From Ostrinia nubilalis (taxonomy: Eukaryota; Arthropoda; Insecta; Lepidoptera; Crambidae): 64,000 bases of DNA. The stretch spans positions 40,001 through 104,000 of the forward strand of contig NC_087119.1 of assembly GCF_963855985.1 (NCBI RefSeq), read 5' to 3'. This document shows, piece after piece, positions 20,577 through 32,113 of the stretch. The notes beneath the pieces are model-generated. The model saw nothing but the letters and a program-made list of their open reading frames with translations, had not been told where the DNA came from and ran no database searches. Position 1 is the stretch's first letter. Every line of letters begins with the position of its first letter. A program made the position numbers and the translations under genes.

Positions 20577-20779
20577 TACTAATATTATAAATGCGAAAGT
20601 TTGGATGTCTGGATGTCTGAATGTCTCTTTCACGTAAAAAACTACTAAACGGATTTTGATGAAACTTTACAGTATTATTGTTTATAACCCAGAATAACAT
20701 ATAAGCTATAATTACGACGATCTGTAACACACTGAATAGCACGCGGGTGATGCCGCGGGTGCCGCGGGTAACAGCTAGT
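20577..20779 (+). mobile_element. Helitron-like element, diverged copy
   Basis: ACTAATATTATAAATGCGAA start, GGATGTCTGGATGTCTGAAT tract, ACTAAACGGATTTTGATGAA, end GCCGCGGGTAACAGCTAGT. The same family as the element at 219. Preceded by a short repeat of TTCCTATCCTACTATCCTAC (20521-20570). Confidence 0.7.
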
Positions 20780-20821
20780 TAAACTAGAGCCCATAGTTAG
20801 GGTTAGGGCCATGTCAGTATA

Positions 20822-20954
20822 ATGGCGCATCCACACATGCCGGGCAGCACGGCCGGCGGCCAACCTGGCGGCTAGGAGGGCACACTGGCAAGGCATTTTG
20901 AAAGCCGGCGGCAAACCCGGCGGCATAAGCCGGCGGCATGTGTGGATGCGCCAT
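20822..20954. mobile_element. Palindromic MITE, ATGGCGCATCCACACATGCC ends
   Basis: ATGGCGCATCCACACATGCC at the left is the exact complement of GGCATGTGTGGATGCGCCAT at the right. The interior is GC-rich (GGCCGGCGGCC). Confidence 0.85.
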
Positions 20955-21291
20955 AAGGGAGATGCCACTTCTCCCTAAGGAACGGCGGCTGAAGAACTAG
21001 AGGCACCTTACTTCACAGACGATAACAATCACGAAGGCAAGATCGATCGCTTTATTGAGACATGTCGACCGAGAGTGTCATCTGGACCACAGCCGCCCAT
21101 CATCACGCAGTAACCAGAAGCCCCGCGGGCCCCAACCACGGGGGACTACATCGGTTTAAGACAAAAGTGGGTTGAAGAGAAACTGCTTGCCGGCATTATA
21201 AGGTACGATAATCAGCCCAAAACTAATCTTGTTATTTTATATTTATTTATAACAATAATGGGAAATCAAATAAAACAAAAGAAATATTTAA
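20955..21291. other. Downstream flank of the minus-strand transporter, no gene seen
   Basis: Ordinary unique-looking sequence with no conserved frame. The likely cleavage site of the transporter mRNA lies at its upper edge. Confidence 0.4.
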
Positions 21292-21297
21292 TTTATT
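21292..21297 (-). terminator. Candidate polyadenylation signal (AATAAA) of the minus-strand transporter
   Basis: AATAAA on the minus strand, about 112 bases past the TAA at 21409. This predicts a short 3' UTR. Confidence 0.45.
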
Positions 21298-21408
21298 TAT
21301 AATATATTTTACAACGAACATGTAGGAGACAGTGCATAGTGAATATACAAATAGAAATGTTTAGATGATTGATGTTTTGCTTAAGTGTATGTACCCAAGA
21401 GAATACTG

Positions 21409-24400
21409 TTACTCCGACGCCGACGCCGTTGCTACAATAGCGTGTTCGATGATCTCGAGCACGCTGGTGTAGCAGCCGGCCACCAGGCAGCAGGAGCCGA
21501 CGACGACGATGAAGACGTCGCGCAGCAGCTTGTAGCGGCAAGCGCCGTAGCGGTCCGGGTACCAGATGCAGGCGTCCATGAGCCCCGGGAACACGATGGC
21601 CAGCAGCGACAGGCAGAAGGCGCCGAACAGCGCGATGAAGGGGCCCAGGTGCGGCATCGCCATCGCCAGCAACCCTGTGGCCAGAGCGATTCTTAAACGC
21701 ATAATACCCTTTTTATCGTCTTAAAATACTTGTTATAAATTAATTTATAACAAGTATTTTACTCACTAAAATTGTGAAAGCATGGCACTTGTAAATTTGA
21801 ACAACTACGAGTATGTCAGAAGTCGATCCCCGCATGATAGTATAGAACACGCATTTTTGTATTAGTCCCGGTTTCCACCAAGGTGGAGCGAAGACGGGAG
21901 AAGATGTGCGGCGAAGCTGGCAGGCTATTTCCATCAAAGCGGAGCGGAGAAGAGAGAATAGGATACGAGACGAGAGGAGACGACGTATGAGCTGTGCAGA
22001 GTGCGTAGTTGTCTGCTGGCAGTCTATTGCTATTTAAAGAAACACCGTACCGCACCGTGCTGACTGCTGACTCTCAACGAGAACATAATTAAAGGGCCCC
22101 ATGCACAGAATTGGGCACGGGCCTCGTATACATAAGTACGTAACATCATACATCTATTTAATTGTTTGGATCTCATAGTTAATATTGATAGGTAGACACC
22201 TACAAGCCCCGTTAAGTTTTATGATGTTTATGACTAGATGGTGGCGTTATGTAAAAGGCTAATAATATGACGTTTAGTTATTATAGTAATAGTTAAATTA
22301 GATTCTTACACGGAATGATGACGAGCAGTACTCGCAGTGTGTAGTCAAGAAGACAATGCTTCGACTCTGGTATGGTCTTCCTAAGTTTTCGCCACAAAAT
22401 GTTGTAGGCCACAAAGTTCTGTAGGGGGAATGAGAGGAAAATGGCGAGTGCGAGTGTTATTTTTGCTGCCTGCGCCTTTCTGCGGAAGAATAAACCTATA
22501 TTTACAATGTATGGTAAATATGGTAATAATATACATCAAGTACTTGCGATCTGAAGCTCCCGAGCTCAGAATAGTCAGTCAATTAGTCTTTATTTCCGAT
22601 ATAATATGCGATTAAGAAATAATAATATGTTCTGCTATCAAGTTTGTCGGATTAAATTAATAGAAAGAAAACGTAGACAGGTACTTCTTCCCAATTCTAA
22701 ATCTATAATGGACGGACATTTATATCAGACCCTACAATAGGTCAGTAGGTATGTGATGCAGATATACAGAAGGTAAGATGAAGTGCTGTGATTGAACTGA
22801 CTTTTGTTCGTGCGGCAGGTTGAGCGTGAGCGAGGCCTTGATGCTGTGCCCGTACTTGAGGTAGCCGAACACGCCCACCAGCGCGTACATGCTCATGATG
22901 ATCAGCATGCCCACGTTGAACAGCCCCACCAGCCCCACGAACTGCTTGGGCTGCTCCATGTTGTACTCCAGCGCCAGAACCTGCGGATGTCATGTCATTA
23001 AATATGCTTGTGTTACGAGAGTGTTCACCACCATAGTCCACCATCAACGGGGTTCGAATCAGCATTTTTTTGCGTGAAAGACCACCAAACTCAATGACAG
23101 GGGGGCGCTACCATCGTTCAACTATATGGTTTCCAACAATGACATGGCAAAAATTGGAACCAGCGATCCGGTATTGACGGTGGCTCCCCACTGTCAATGT
23201 CATGGATAGGACAGTTCAGTAATTTGGAACTATAACTATGTTATTTAGCTACTTTTTTTTTAACTCACCACACCGACGGCTTCCAGAGCAAACAACGTTA
23301 TTCCTATGAAAACAGGAATGTCTTCCCAACGTTTGATTTCAAGCATTTCTTTACTAAGGACAACATCATCTTCTATCAGGTAGAAGAATACGAGGATCAG
23401 CCCTAAGATGGTCACTACGTTCGAGATCGTGGATAAAGGTGTCAGAAGTTTAAGGTTCTTAATTAGGTTCAGGAGGAGCTGGGGCCCGAGCTGAAACGCG
23501 ATGTGGATACGTATTGAGAACACCACGTCATTGAAGTCACACACCTGAAAGATAAAATGTATGTTGCATTGCATTACTTACATTAGAAATTATGAAATAG
23601 AAATTCAAAAATTAATATGCACAATTTTGAGTAGTGGAATCATCACGTATCTTGTAACATTGCTGTATAGAGCTCTATTTGCTGTATTAGTCAGCGTACA
23701 AATATTTATATAATTGTCTAAGGTTGGAGTGAGCTGGTGAACGCCAGACCTACGTCATTTTATAAAAGCTGAAATTTTGTCAGCGTATGCTCCCAATATA
23801 GGTTAGAATGTTGGTGGATCATGAAGTTTGAGTCATCGTGGCTTTGGCAGCTATCCTAAATAAACTGTCTGACAATGGGTTGAAACTGTCAAAACTATCT
23901 GGCTGATGTGGAAACAACTTCTAATCATTGCTAAATGATTACATAAAATAATATACATAAAATCAGATTTTAGAGTAGGCGCACACCGTTGATTTTTCGT
24001 CGGCCGATAGTTTAGTCGGGCAGTTGATCAGTATGGGCAATTGGGCATGTATGGGAGTGCGCACACTACGCCGATTCGATTTGGCCGATTCTTCATACAA
24101 TTTGAAATCGGGCACAACTATCGGCCAACTAAAATGTCGTAGGTCTGGCGTTCACTAGCTCTTTGTCTATAGGTCTTTGTCCAGCACTCCGTGATGGCCA
24201 GCGGGCCGGGGGCGTGGGGGCGCCCCCACCTGCATTGCACAGGCCATGTTACCTTTTGAAAAAAATCTGTATTTTAGTTTGTTAGTTAATTATTTGATTT
24301 TATCCAAATAATACCCATATTACATGTTCTTTTTATTACTTTGTCGTATTTTTCATCGTAAAACCAAATCTCATGTCTCTATACCTATTACAACGTTTGC

Positions 24401-27327
24401 AATAGGCGTTTGAACGGAGTCGCTCCTGACGCGCCATTCAACTCTTTGTTAGTAACGAAGCTGAGAATGGCTCTACATTTGTAAGTTTGGTAAGAAAATG
24501 TAAGATTTTAAATAAAAACAAAAGATTAAGCATTGTAATTAGAAGTTAATGAAGCATTGTAATTAATATTAAAATTTTCTCTACCTGAGGCGGAAAATAA
24601 TGTGGTGGCAGGCATTATTCAAACGTCGCGTTGAGACCTGTGTTTCTCTATTTTAGTATGTATTCAGAGTGGAAACGATAAGTGATCTCACTCTACTATT
24701 TCTAAACTTTACAAGATATCCAAAAACTGGTTATAAGTTACAAAATAAACTAGATCTATTCGAAAATTCAATGTTTCCAGCTTCCATACATTTAGTAAAA
24801 CCACATAATTTAATATTAAAAACTATACAAGATCAAAAACTGGTAAGATTCTGAAAGTGCTTCACGAGCTCTATCCAACGGTATCAATAATGGGTTACGA
24901 AATAAACTGGATCTATCCGAAAATTCAATGTTTTCAGCTTCCATACATTAAGTACAGCCACAATCATGACACTCATGTCTTGATAATGTTATAAATGCAA
25001 GTAAAGCCTAAAACCAATGTTTTCCACAAAACTTTTTAAATAAGAATGCAATTTGCGAGTTCATTTTAAGACTTTATTATTTAAATAAAAAAATTCAACA
25101 CTTCTAATAATGTATCGCTAGCATAATTATAACGGATGGATCCCGTTAATTCTGTAAACTATTGTTTTCTATTATATTAGTTGGATAGAGCCCGTGAAGC
25201 ACTTTCAGGGCCAGTAACTAGTTTTTCGATATCTTGTAATAGTTTAGAAATAATCGAATGAGATCACTTATCGTTTCCACCCGGTATGTATTTTATTTAA
25301 CTATTTAACTGAATTAGCTTTGTTCTAACTACCTATCAGAACATGGAGTAAGCTTACTTATTTTTACAAGCTTTATATTGACTTCACTTGTTAGTATGTG
25401 TGGGACAAATCTTGCAACTGAATTTAAGACCAGTTCTCCTCAACCGGTTGAGCTGAAATTTGGTATACTTATGTAAGTACGATGACAATGCAATATTATG
25501 GTACCATTGAGCTAGTCTGATGATGGAGTCGGGAGGTGGTCATAGGAACTCCTAAACAAAACGGCGGAAACTCATCGAGTTTGGGTTCGTTGGATTTGTC
25601 TTTTCGAGCACTTTAGTGTTAGATAATGTCCAGGGTCCTGAGATTAAGATATAGCTAAAAAGTGTAAAATAAAATTATAATAAAAATAAACTTTTTTAAA
25701 AAAAAGCTTTTATTCTGAATTTCGAAAGCTTGTAGCGCAAACAGAGAAAAAGAGGAATAAATTCCATGCGCGATACAAGCTTTCGAAATTCAGAATAAAA
25801 GCTTGTTTTTAAAAAAGTTTATTTTTATTTAACTATTTATCTAAAGAAATAATATTTATTTTGAAGTAAGAAAGAGGAGCTTATGTAGGTACTTGTCATA
25901 TGTGTGTACCTGTTTGACGTTCTCGGCGACAAAGATGAGGTAGATGCAGCAGATGCCGAGCTGCCAGAGGATGAGCACCACGTCCACGAAGTAGTAGAAG
26001 GGGCGCGCGGCCCAGCGCAGGCACGGCGGGCCGTCCTGCAGCGCCAGCCGCATGGACTTGGGGTAGGCCATGTACCCGCGCCGCCAGCGCTTGCACAGCT
26101 CGTACTGCGCCGCGATCTGGGGAATGCAACGATCAAAACCACCATTTGGTGTAAATGTCGAAAAAAACGAAAATGCGGAAACCTCGGTCAACGGTTAATA
26201 TTATTTACCATTTTAGGTCTTAACTTTTTTTTAATTTGCTGGAAACGGGTAATTAACATCCTACTACATAATTTCCATTAATTCTCTACGACTCTGATTT
26301 CTAGTGTTCCTAGTAGGTACACTAGAAATCAGAGGACTACGTACGGGACCCAGAAATTAGTAGTAGTAGTCAATTAGTTTTCGAAAAATATGTGGCAAAG
26401 AACAAAGGAATTTGGAAGCTTAAGATAATATGGTTATTTATAAAAGCAATACTATTTTTTTAATAATGAGGTTTTGAATATGTATAAAAAACGTAAGGTT
26501 GTCGAATAAAAACATGTGGTTTATCTAATATGCCAAGTATTGTGGATGAAAACCGTGAAAATTTGCCAAATCAAATCTAGTGCTTTTTTCAGGGCTATCT
26601 ACAGAACTTGACTTGGCACACTTTTAGATCTCGTTTGTTTTGTCGGCAAACGACCTTAATTTTCACAATGTTCAAAGGATTTTGATGTGATAAGTTTCGG
26701 TTTCAGTTAACTGGTGAATTCGTATGAGGTTTGAGTAAGAGTCTGCTGACCAGGAGCTGGATGCAGTAGGTGGCGAACACGGCGATGAACACGACGCCCA
26801 CGATGCCGAACACGATGCCCATGCGCGACATGGCGTCGGGCATGGCCAGGATGCCGGCGCCGATGCTGCCCTTCAGCAGGTGGATCATGGTGTCCATGTA
26901 TCTGGAAACGACTTATTATTTCAAATATGCAACCATGAAACTGTGGCATGAGATATATGTTTTAGTACATATTTTAAAATGCAGTAACGGACTCACGATG
27001 TGGGTCTTTCCACTTTTCGGTGGGTGTGAGGATCGTAGTTCTGCTCGTCATCGCCTGGAACCGATTAAGTCCATCATTCTCGTACGTTCTTATGTGTACT
27101 TACACTTTAACATACATATTAAACCAAATTAATGTGATCAGAGCTGAAAACACTAAGCTCGATAAATGCTGCACGCACTAGTAATAACAGGCATAATTGA
27201 ATTAATATGATATGCATCGGTCATTGAAGGAATGCTTCCATAAATCCTACATTATGAGTTCCGTGGGAACAAACTTACCGCCGGTGATGGTGTCCACGAT
27301 GCCCGCCATGAACGTGTAGATGAACAT
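21409..27327 (-). CDS. path: SLC36 / pathetic-type proton-coupled amino acid transporter, paralogue A
   Basis: Exons: 27327-27279, 27054-26997, 26901-26751, 26116-25910, 23544-23269, 22980-22802, 22479-22310, 21674-21409 (TAA); 451 residues, every junction GT-AG and in phase. The AA_trans signature follows an acidic N-terminus (DDEQNYDPHTHRK): HLLKGSIGAGILAMPDAM, residues 43-60, with the G-x-G-I-L-A-M-P substrate loop. Later membrane segments include LGICCIYLIFVAE, FIGITLFALEAVGV, VGLFNVGMLIIMSMYALVGV, ITLALAIFLSF and LGPFIALFGAF; length fits the 11-TM family. The exon at 22310-22479 is only visible by phase and paralogue comparison. The chosen ATG (27327) has a GCCACC context and follows an AG at 27354; the frame is open upstream, so an earlier start in another exon is possible. 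Family role: H+-coupled uptake or lysosomal efflux/sensing of small amino acids. Head-to-head with the paralogue at 39915. The symbol is family-level. Confidence 0.9.
23080..23219. mobile_element. MITE-like element, GGACAGTTCAG family, intron copy
   Basis: ACCACCAAACTCAATGACAG through TAGGACAGTTCAG. It lies in the intron between exons 23269-23544 and 22802-22980 of the minus-strand transporter. The left terminus is degraded. Confidence 0.7.
23731..24161. mobile_element. TIR element with GAGCTGGTGAACGCCAGACC ends
   Basis: GAGCTGGTGAACGCCAGACC then TACG at the left, complement CGTAGGTCTGGCGTTCACTAGCTC at the right. Its right half carries a second palindromic sequence (GCGCACACCGTTGATTTTTC... 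GTCGGCCGATAG against CTATCGGCCAAC), probably a nested element. Lies in the 2.4-kb intron of the minus-strand transporter. Confidence 0.7.
24162..24668. other. Intron sequence, no feature seen
   Basis: Part of the intron between exons 25910-26116 and 23269-23544. A short GC-rich patch (GGGCCGGGGGCGTGGGGGCG at 24204) stands out. Nothing codes. Confidence 0.4.
24669..25280. mobile_element. TIR element, GTGGAAACGATAAGTGATCT ends, copy 1
   Basis: GTGGAAACGATAAGTGATCT then CACTC at the left is complemented by GAGATCACTTATCGTTTCCAC at the right; GTGCTTCACGAGCTCTATCC recurs inverted inside. 612 bases, no coding sequence. The second copy is at 29736. Confidence 0.85.
25430..25830 (-). repeat. Repeat with nested palindrome, family shared with 47280-49130
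   Basis: 25430-25680 is the complement of 48880-49120 and 47520-47620 (shared CCAACGAACCCAAACTC-type phrase, CTCAAAAAGACAAATCC). It ends in a palindrome (25682-25829) whose arms read CTTTTATTCTGAATTTCGAA and its complement, around a core with GAGGAATAAATTCCATGCGC. Confidence 0.7.
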
Positions 27328-27532
27328 GGTGGCCGCGCCCCTCAGGCCCCGCTCTGAGCGATGGACCACTCTAAATGCTGTAACGTTTTTACACTATTCA
27401 CCAATACACTACTAACATTAAAATAATACAAGACATGAAATACTTTAATCTGTAACCGTCATTTGGGCTTCTGTCTGCTGTCATACTTATCGTCATAGAG
27501 AATTTATTACATCTGAATGTCAAATTCAAATG
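27328..27532. other. Upstream flank of the minus-strand transporter
   Basis: Includes a candidate acceptor (CGCTCAG) at 27354-27360, implying that 27279-27353 is not the first transcribed exon. Its upstream exon was not identified. Confidence 0.4.
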
Positions 27533-29460
27533 TTCCTATGTCCAGTCAAATTAGACATGAACCCTGCAATAATTCGCATACAGCTGAAAATTGGTACGAA
27601 TGTTCGGAGCACCATTATGAATTAACTGTGAAAAGTCCCCATCGATCCCACATGTGCTAAAAAAAAAATTCAAGGTCTAACTTAAAAAATACGGGTTTTT
27701 GAGATTTTCAGCCAAACGGTAAGTTTTATCACAAAAATATGTATGACTAGGTTTAAGACCATACAATTATCTATCAAAATTGTCTATACACTTTCTCCTA
27801 AGAGTCATCGTTTCTGAGATTCGATGATCCGAATAGTCAAAAAAGTGTTTTCTTCATAACGGTCTTACACATAAATCCAATGTGATATCGCCTCGTGGCT
27901 CGACTCAGCATTGTATCATGATGTGTTGTCGACGTCGAATATAAAATGATAAACCTCAATGTCGTCTGTCATCTTTAATTATCGAAAAATGGGTGCAACT
28001 TTGACGAAGGACTGCACCGTGAGTTTCTAAGATACGAAGTTTTCGTGTCCATTATGTTTAAGAGCTCTTATATGCACACGTCACTACTCTACTTGTAACT
28101 CTATGGTCACTCTTTTAGCCCGGTCAAGTCAGAAAATCCAGGTTATAATAATTCGCATAGAGCTGAAAATTTGTGTGAATGTTGAGAACACCATCCTTAA
28201 TGAAATGTCAAAAGTCCCCAACGATACGTCATTTGAAAAAAAAATTTACGAAGTCCAAGTTTTTTGCATTTTTCCGCCAAACAGTAAACTTATCATAAGA
28301 AATAATAAGAAATAGTAGTAGATCATAAAATTATCTATTAAAATTGTCTTTGCCCCTTTTTCCTAAGAGTCACCGTTTATGTGGTAACGATGCAAAAAGT
28401 TGGAGAATTCGCATTCTGTTAACTACTCCACAAGTCCACAACTTCAACTCTATTAAAATAGTTTTGAATTGAACAGGATAACAAATACATCTTAAAAAAG
28501 GCCTACTGGGGAAACCTGGTAAAAAAAATGCGCCAAATAACCCTCATAGGTGTTGTGGAAACATGTGCATATAACGAGAACATCTTTTCCAACTTTTTGA
28601 ATCGTTCTACCTCATAATCGGTGACTCTTAGGAAAAAGGGGTAAAGATAATTTTAATAGATAATATTATGGTCTACTTTTATTTCTTATCTATTTTTATG
28701 ATAAGTTTACTACTTGGCCAAAAAATGCAAAAATCTTTGGACTTCGAAAACTTTTTTTTTAAATGACGGATCGTCGGGGACTTTTGACATTTCAATTAGG
28801 ATGGTGTTCTCAACATCCACACAAATTTTCAGCTCTATGCGAATTATTATAACCTGGATTTTCTGACTTGACCGGGCTAAAAGAGTGACCATAGAGTTAC
28901 AAGTAGAGTAGTGACGTGTGCATATAAGAGCTCTTAAACATAATGGACACGAAAACTTCGTATCTTAGAAACTCACGGTGCAGTCCTTCGTCAAAGTTGC
29001 ACCCATTTTTCGATAATTAAAGATGACAGACGACATTGAGGTTAATCATTTTATATTCGACGTCGACAACACATCATGATACAATGCTGAGTCGAGCCAC
29101 GAGGCGATATCACATTGGATTTATGTGTAAGACCGTTATGAAGAAAACACTTTTTTGACTATTCGGATCATCGAATCTCAGAAACGATGACTCTTAGGAG
29201 AAAGTGTATAGACAATTTTGATAGATAATTGTATGGTCTTAAACCTTGTCATACATATTTTTGTGATAAAACTTACCGTTTTGCTGAAAATCTCAAAAAC
29301 GCGTATTTTTTAAGTTAGACCTTGAATTTTTTTTTAGCACATGTCGGATCGATGGGGACTTTTCACAGTTAATTCATAATGGTGCTCCGAACATTCGTAC
29401 CAATTTTCAGCTGTATGCGAATTATTGCAGGGTTCATGTCTAATTTGACTGGACTAATAG
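27533..29460. repeat. Second giant inverted repeat (about 0.87-kb arms)
   Basis: The left arm 27533-28402 and right arm 28588-29460 are close complements: TCCAGTCAAATTAGACATGA at 27541 against the complement ending at 29453; CATTGTATCATGATGTGTTG at 27910 against 29070-29090; CCTAAGAGTCACCG near 28361 against 28620. The loop is about 185 bases. Each arm contains an internal, diverged duplication (AATTCGCATACAGCTGAAAA and AATTCGCATAGAGCTGAAAA). Unrelated in sequence to the foldback at 18042 but identical in plan. Confidence 0.9.
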
Positions 29461-29540
29461 GTCTACAATTTGCCGATTTTACTTAGAAAAATACTCATAG
29501 ACGAACGTAGACGAAGGAGTGTTGTAGTTTTTTTTCCTTA

Positions 29541-29735
29541 CTAGCGGCCGCCCGCGTCTTCGTACGCGTGGACCCCGTGTTACCCCCTTCCCGCTTTTCT
29601 GTTGAAATTTTTCCTGAATTTTCTTTGCTATAAACCTCACGGAGCCCGAGACCTTTTCAACGAATGCAAAACCGTGGATATCGGTTCGTGCGTTCTGGAG
29701 TTATAGTGTCAGGAAGGAAAACCCGACTTATTTTT
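29541..29735 (-). mobile_element. Helitron-like 3' end with a different body
   Basis: ACTAGCGGCCGCCCGCGTCT then TCGTACGCGTGGACCCCGTG matches the ends at 3440 and 36015, but the following 130 bases are unlike those copies. Directly abuts the TIR element at 29736. Confidence 0.55.
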
Positions 29736-30430
29736 ATACAGGGTGGAAACGATAAGTGATCTCACTCGATTATTTCTAAACTATACAAGATATCCAAAAA
29801 CTGGTTACTGATCCTGAAAGTCCTTCACGAGCTCTATCCAACGATACCAATAATAGGTTACAAAATAAACTGGATCTATCGGAAAATTCAATGTATCCAG
29901 CTTCCATACATTTAGTAAAACCACATAATATTAAAAACTATACAAGATATCCAAAAACGGGTAACTGATCCTGAAAGTGCTTCACGAGCTCTATCCAACG
30001 GTATCAATAATAAGTTACAAAATAAACTGGATCTATCCGAATTCAATGTTTCCAGTTTCCATACATTTAGTACTGCCACAGTCATGGCGCTCATGTCTTG
30101 ATAATGTTATAGCAAGTAAAGCCTAAAACCAATGTTTTCCATGAATAATTTTAAATAAGAATGGAATTTACGAGTTCATTGTAAGTGTTTATTATTTAAT
30201 TTAAAAAAAATTACACTTCTAAATCTTCTAATATTGTGTGGCTGGCATACATTTTGTATGGAGGTTGAAAACATTGATTTTTCGGATAGATCCAGTTAAT
30301 TCTGTAACCTATTATTGGTACCGTTTGAAAGAGCTCGTGAAGCACTTTCAGGATCAGTAACCAGTTTTTCGAAATCTTGTATAGTTTAGAAATAATCGAG
30401 TGAGATCACTTATCGTTTCCACCCTGTATA
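29736..30430. mobile_element. TIR element, GTGGAAACGATAAGTGATCT ends, copy 2
   Basis: TATACAGGGTGGAAACGATA left end, TATCGTTTCCACCCTGTATA right end: perfect complements. The internal GTGCTTCACGAGCTC phrase is present three times in both orientations. 695 bases, non-coding. Confidence 0.9.
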
Positions 30431-30910
30431 GTAGATTAAATTTAGGCCTATGCGAGTTTAGACACTATAATACTAGCTTTTACCAAAAGAAAGTATCGCG
30501 TACTGTTTTCTTAATTAGATCCAGATCCTCAACAATGTTTGCCGGATGATTTCCAGAAAGGACAATGACCAAAAGTGGTCCAAATGTCCACCACGAATGA
30601 GACCTATATTGGCTTATAGTCCATTAAATAGAGATTAACTTTCAGTATGGGACCAAAAAAAAATAAGCTGTCAGTAAAAAGTTATGACTGTTTCAAAAAT
30701 TGTAGTAGTTTACGCGCTAATCTCAGGAACTACCGGTTCGATTTGAAAAATTATTTTTGTTATGGATAGCCCATTTATCAAGGATGGTTTTAGGATAAAT
30801 AACATCACCCTACAACCAATAAGGGCGGAGCAGTAAAGACAAATGTTGTAAAAATGGGAAATATTATTCAAACTAATTTTACGCGTACAAAGTCGTAGGC
30901 ACAGCTAGTA

Positions 30911-31146
30911 TAATCCCAACTAATATTATAAATGCGAAAGTAACTCTGTCTGTCTGTCTGTCTGTTACGCTTTCCCGCTTAAACCTCGTAACCGATTTTG
31001 ATTAAATTTGGCATAGAGATAGTTTGAGTCCCGGGAAAGAACATAGGATAGTTTTTATCCCGGTTTTTGAAACAGGGACGCGCGCGATAAAGTTTTTCTG
31101 TGACAGACAAAATTCCACGCGGGCGAAGCCGCGGGCGGAAAGCTAG
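30911..31146 (+). mobile_element. Lep1-like Helitron-like element, copy 3
   Basis: ATCCCAACTAATATTATAAA start, (TCTG)4 tract, CTTTCCCGCTTAAACCTCG, and end GCGGGCGGAAAGCTAGT. Nearly identical to 11064 and 36908. Confidence 0.88.
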
Positions 31147-31809
31147 TATTAAATAAAATTCATCTATAACCCCGCGCCACATGCGACATGACATAACATG
31201 CGTAGATTAGTCCAAAATGTGCAATCGATACAATCATATCAAGAACATTTTTCGGATGAAAAGGTAAAAAACATGACTTTTCATTCAGTCATAACTTTTT
31301 ACTGACAGCATATTTTTGATTGCGGTTTGGTTATAATGAATCAGTATTTAGTACACTATTTTACTACATAGATCTCGTTAGTGGTGGACATTTGGACCAC
31401 ACTCCATACATTTTTGGTCATTGTCCTTTTAATTTAGTTTAGGTAAATATAGTTTAGAAGTAGAATGACCACCTGCTGTGATGCTACTCTTGTTTTTAAT
31501 ATTTTATGTCGACTACTTTTTTGGATAGATAGCTTTACGTAAACACATTTATAGTCCAGTCATTTGGTACAAAATAATGGGGTTACCTGGAAAGTTTTCC
31601 GGGAGTAATGAAAATTGGTACTCATATACCTAGATTTCGATATGCTCTTTCCGCTTTTCAACTTTGCGAACTCGTATGGTTGCCGCTCGCGCCGCCACAT
31701 TGAAAAAATGTAGCAGCAAGAGAAAGTTTCACCTATTTTAATTATACAGTAGGTACACGTAATCCTAGCGTTCTTCGGAGGCATGCAAGCTCAAAGTTAA
31801 GCAAAAAGT
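31147..31809. other. Intergenic sequence, no gene seen
   Basis: Mostly AT-rich. The phrase GTCATAACTTTTTACTGACAGC near 31289 complements one near 30665 (CTGTCAGTAAAAAGTTATGA), as do GGTCATTGTCCTTT (31418) and GGACAATGACC (30560), so 30555-31430 is a TIR element interrupted by the Helitron-like copy at 30911. Confidence 0.45.
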
Positions 31810-32113
31810 TTGCAAGGGAACGTTTGCGGCGTCGTGGCGTCGCAGCGTCGTGTCGGTAGTGTGTGAGGGCTCCGCAGGTCAAGCGGCCGCACGTGGCGGG
31901 CGCGCGAGGGCACGGCGCCTGCGCCCGGCGCGCCCGGGCCCAGTCGGGCGCGCGCCCTCCAGCCCGCAAGCGTGTCCGCGGCGAGCGACCTCCTCCGCTG
32001 CTGCCACCAGGTGCGACATAAATAAACACCTCCGTCTGCCCGGAGGCACTGCTGCAAACGGCGGAAGTCGAAAGATTAACTGCTGCCGACCATTTATCGA
32101 TTGAGTTTCAGAC
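31810..32113 (+). promoter_or_regulatory. GC-rich promoter / candidate non-coding first exon (distal) of the plus-strand transporter
   Basis: About 200 bases of CpG-rich DNA (31830-32050) in an AT-rich region, followed by a strong plus-strand donor, CAGAC|GTAAGT, at 32113/32114. The open frames through it lack family likeness and appear on both strands, as expected from composition. It is about 7.8 kb upstream of the coding exon at 39915, whose upstream edge is an acceptor (GTTGTTGCAG), so a distant 5' exon is required. Assignment to that gene is inference. Confidence 0.4.

Noticed and set aside
28103..28892. Matching small frames beginning MVTLLARSSQKIQ on both strands
   Set aside because: Again the two arms of a foldback; short and non-conserved.
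31742..32104. A protein-coding gene in the GC-rich island
   Set aside because: Frames are open on both strands because of composition; no splice-phase partner or domain, so it is treated as a promoter/first exon.
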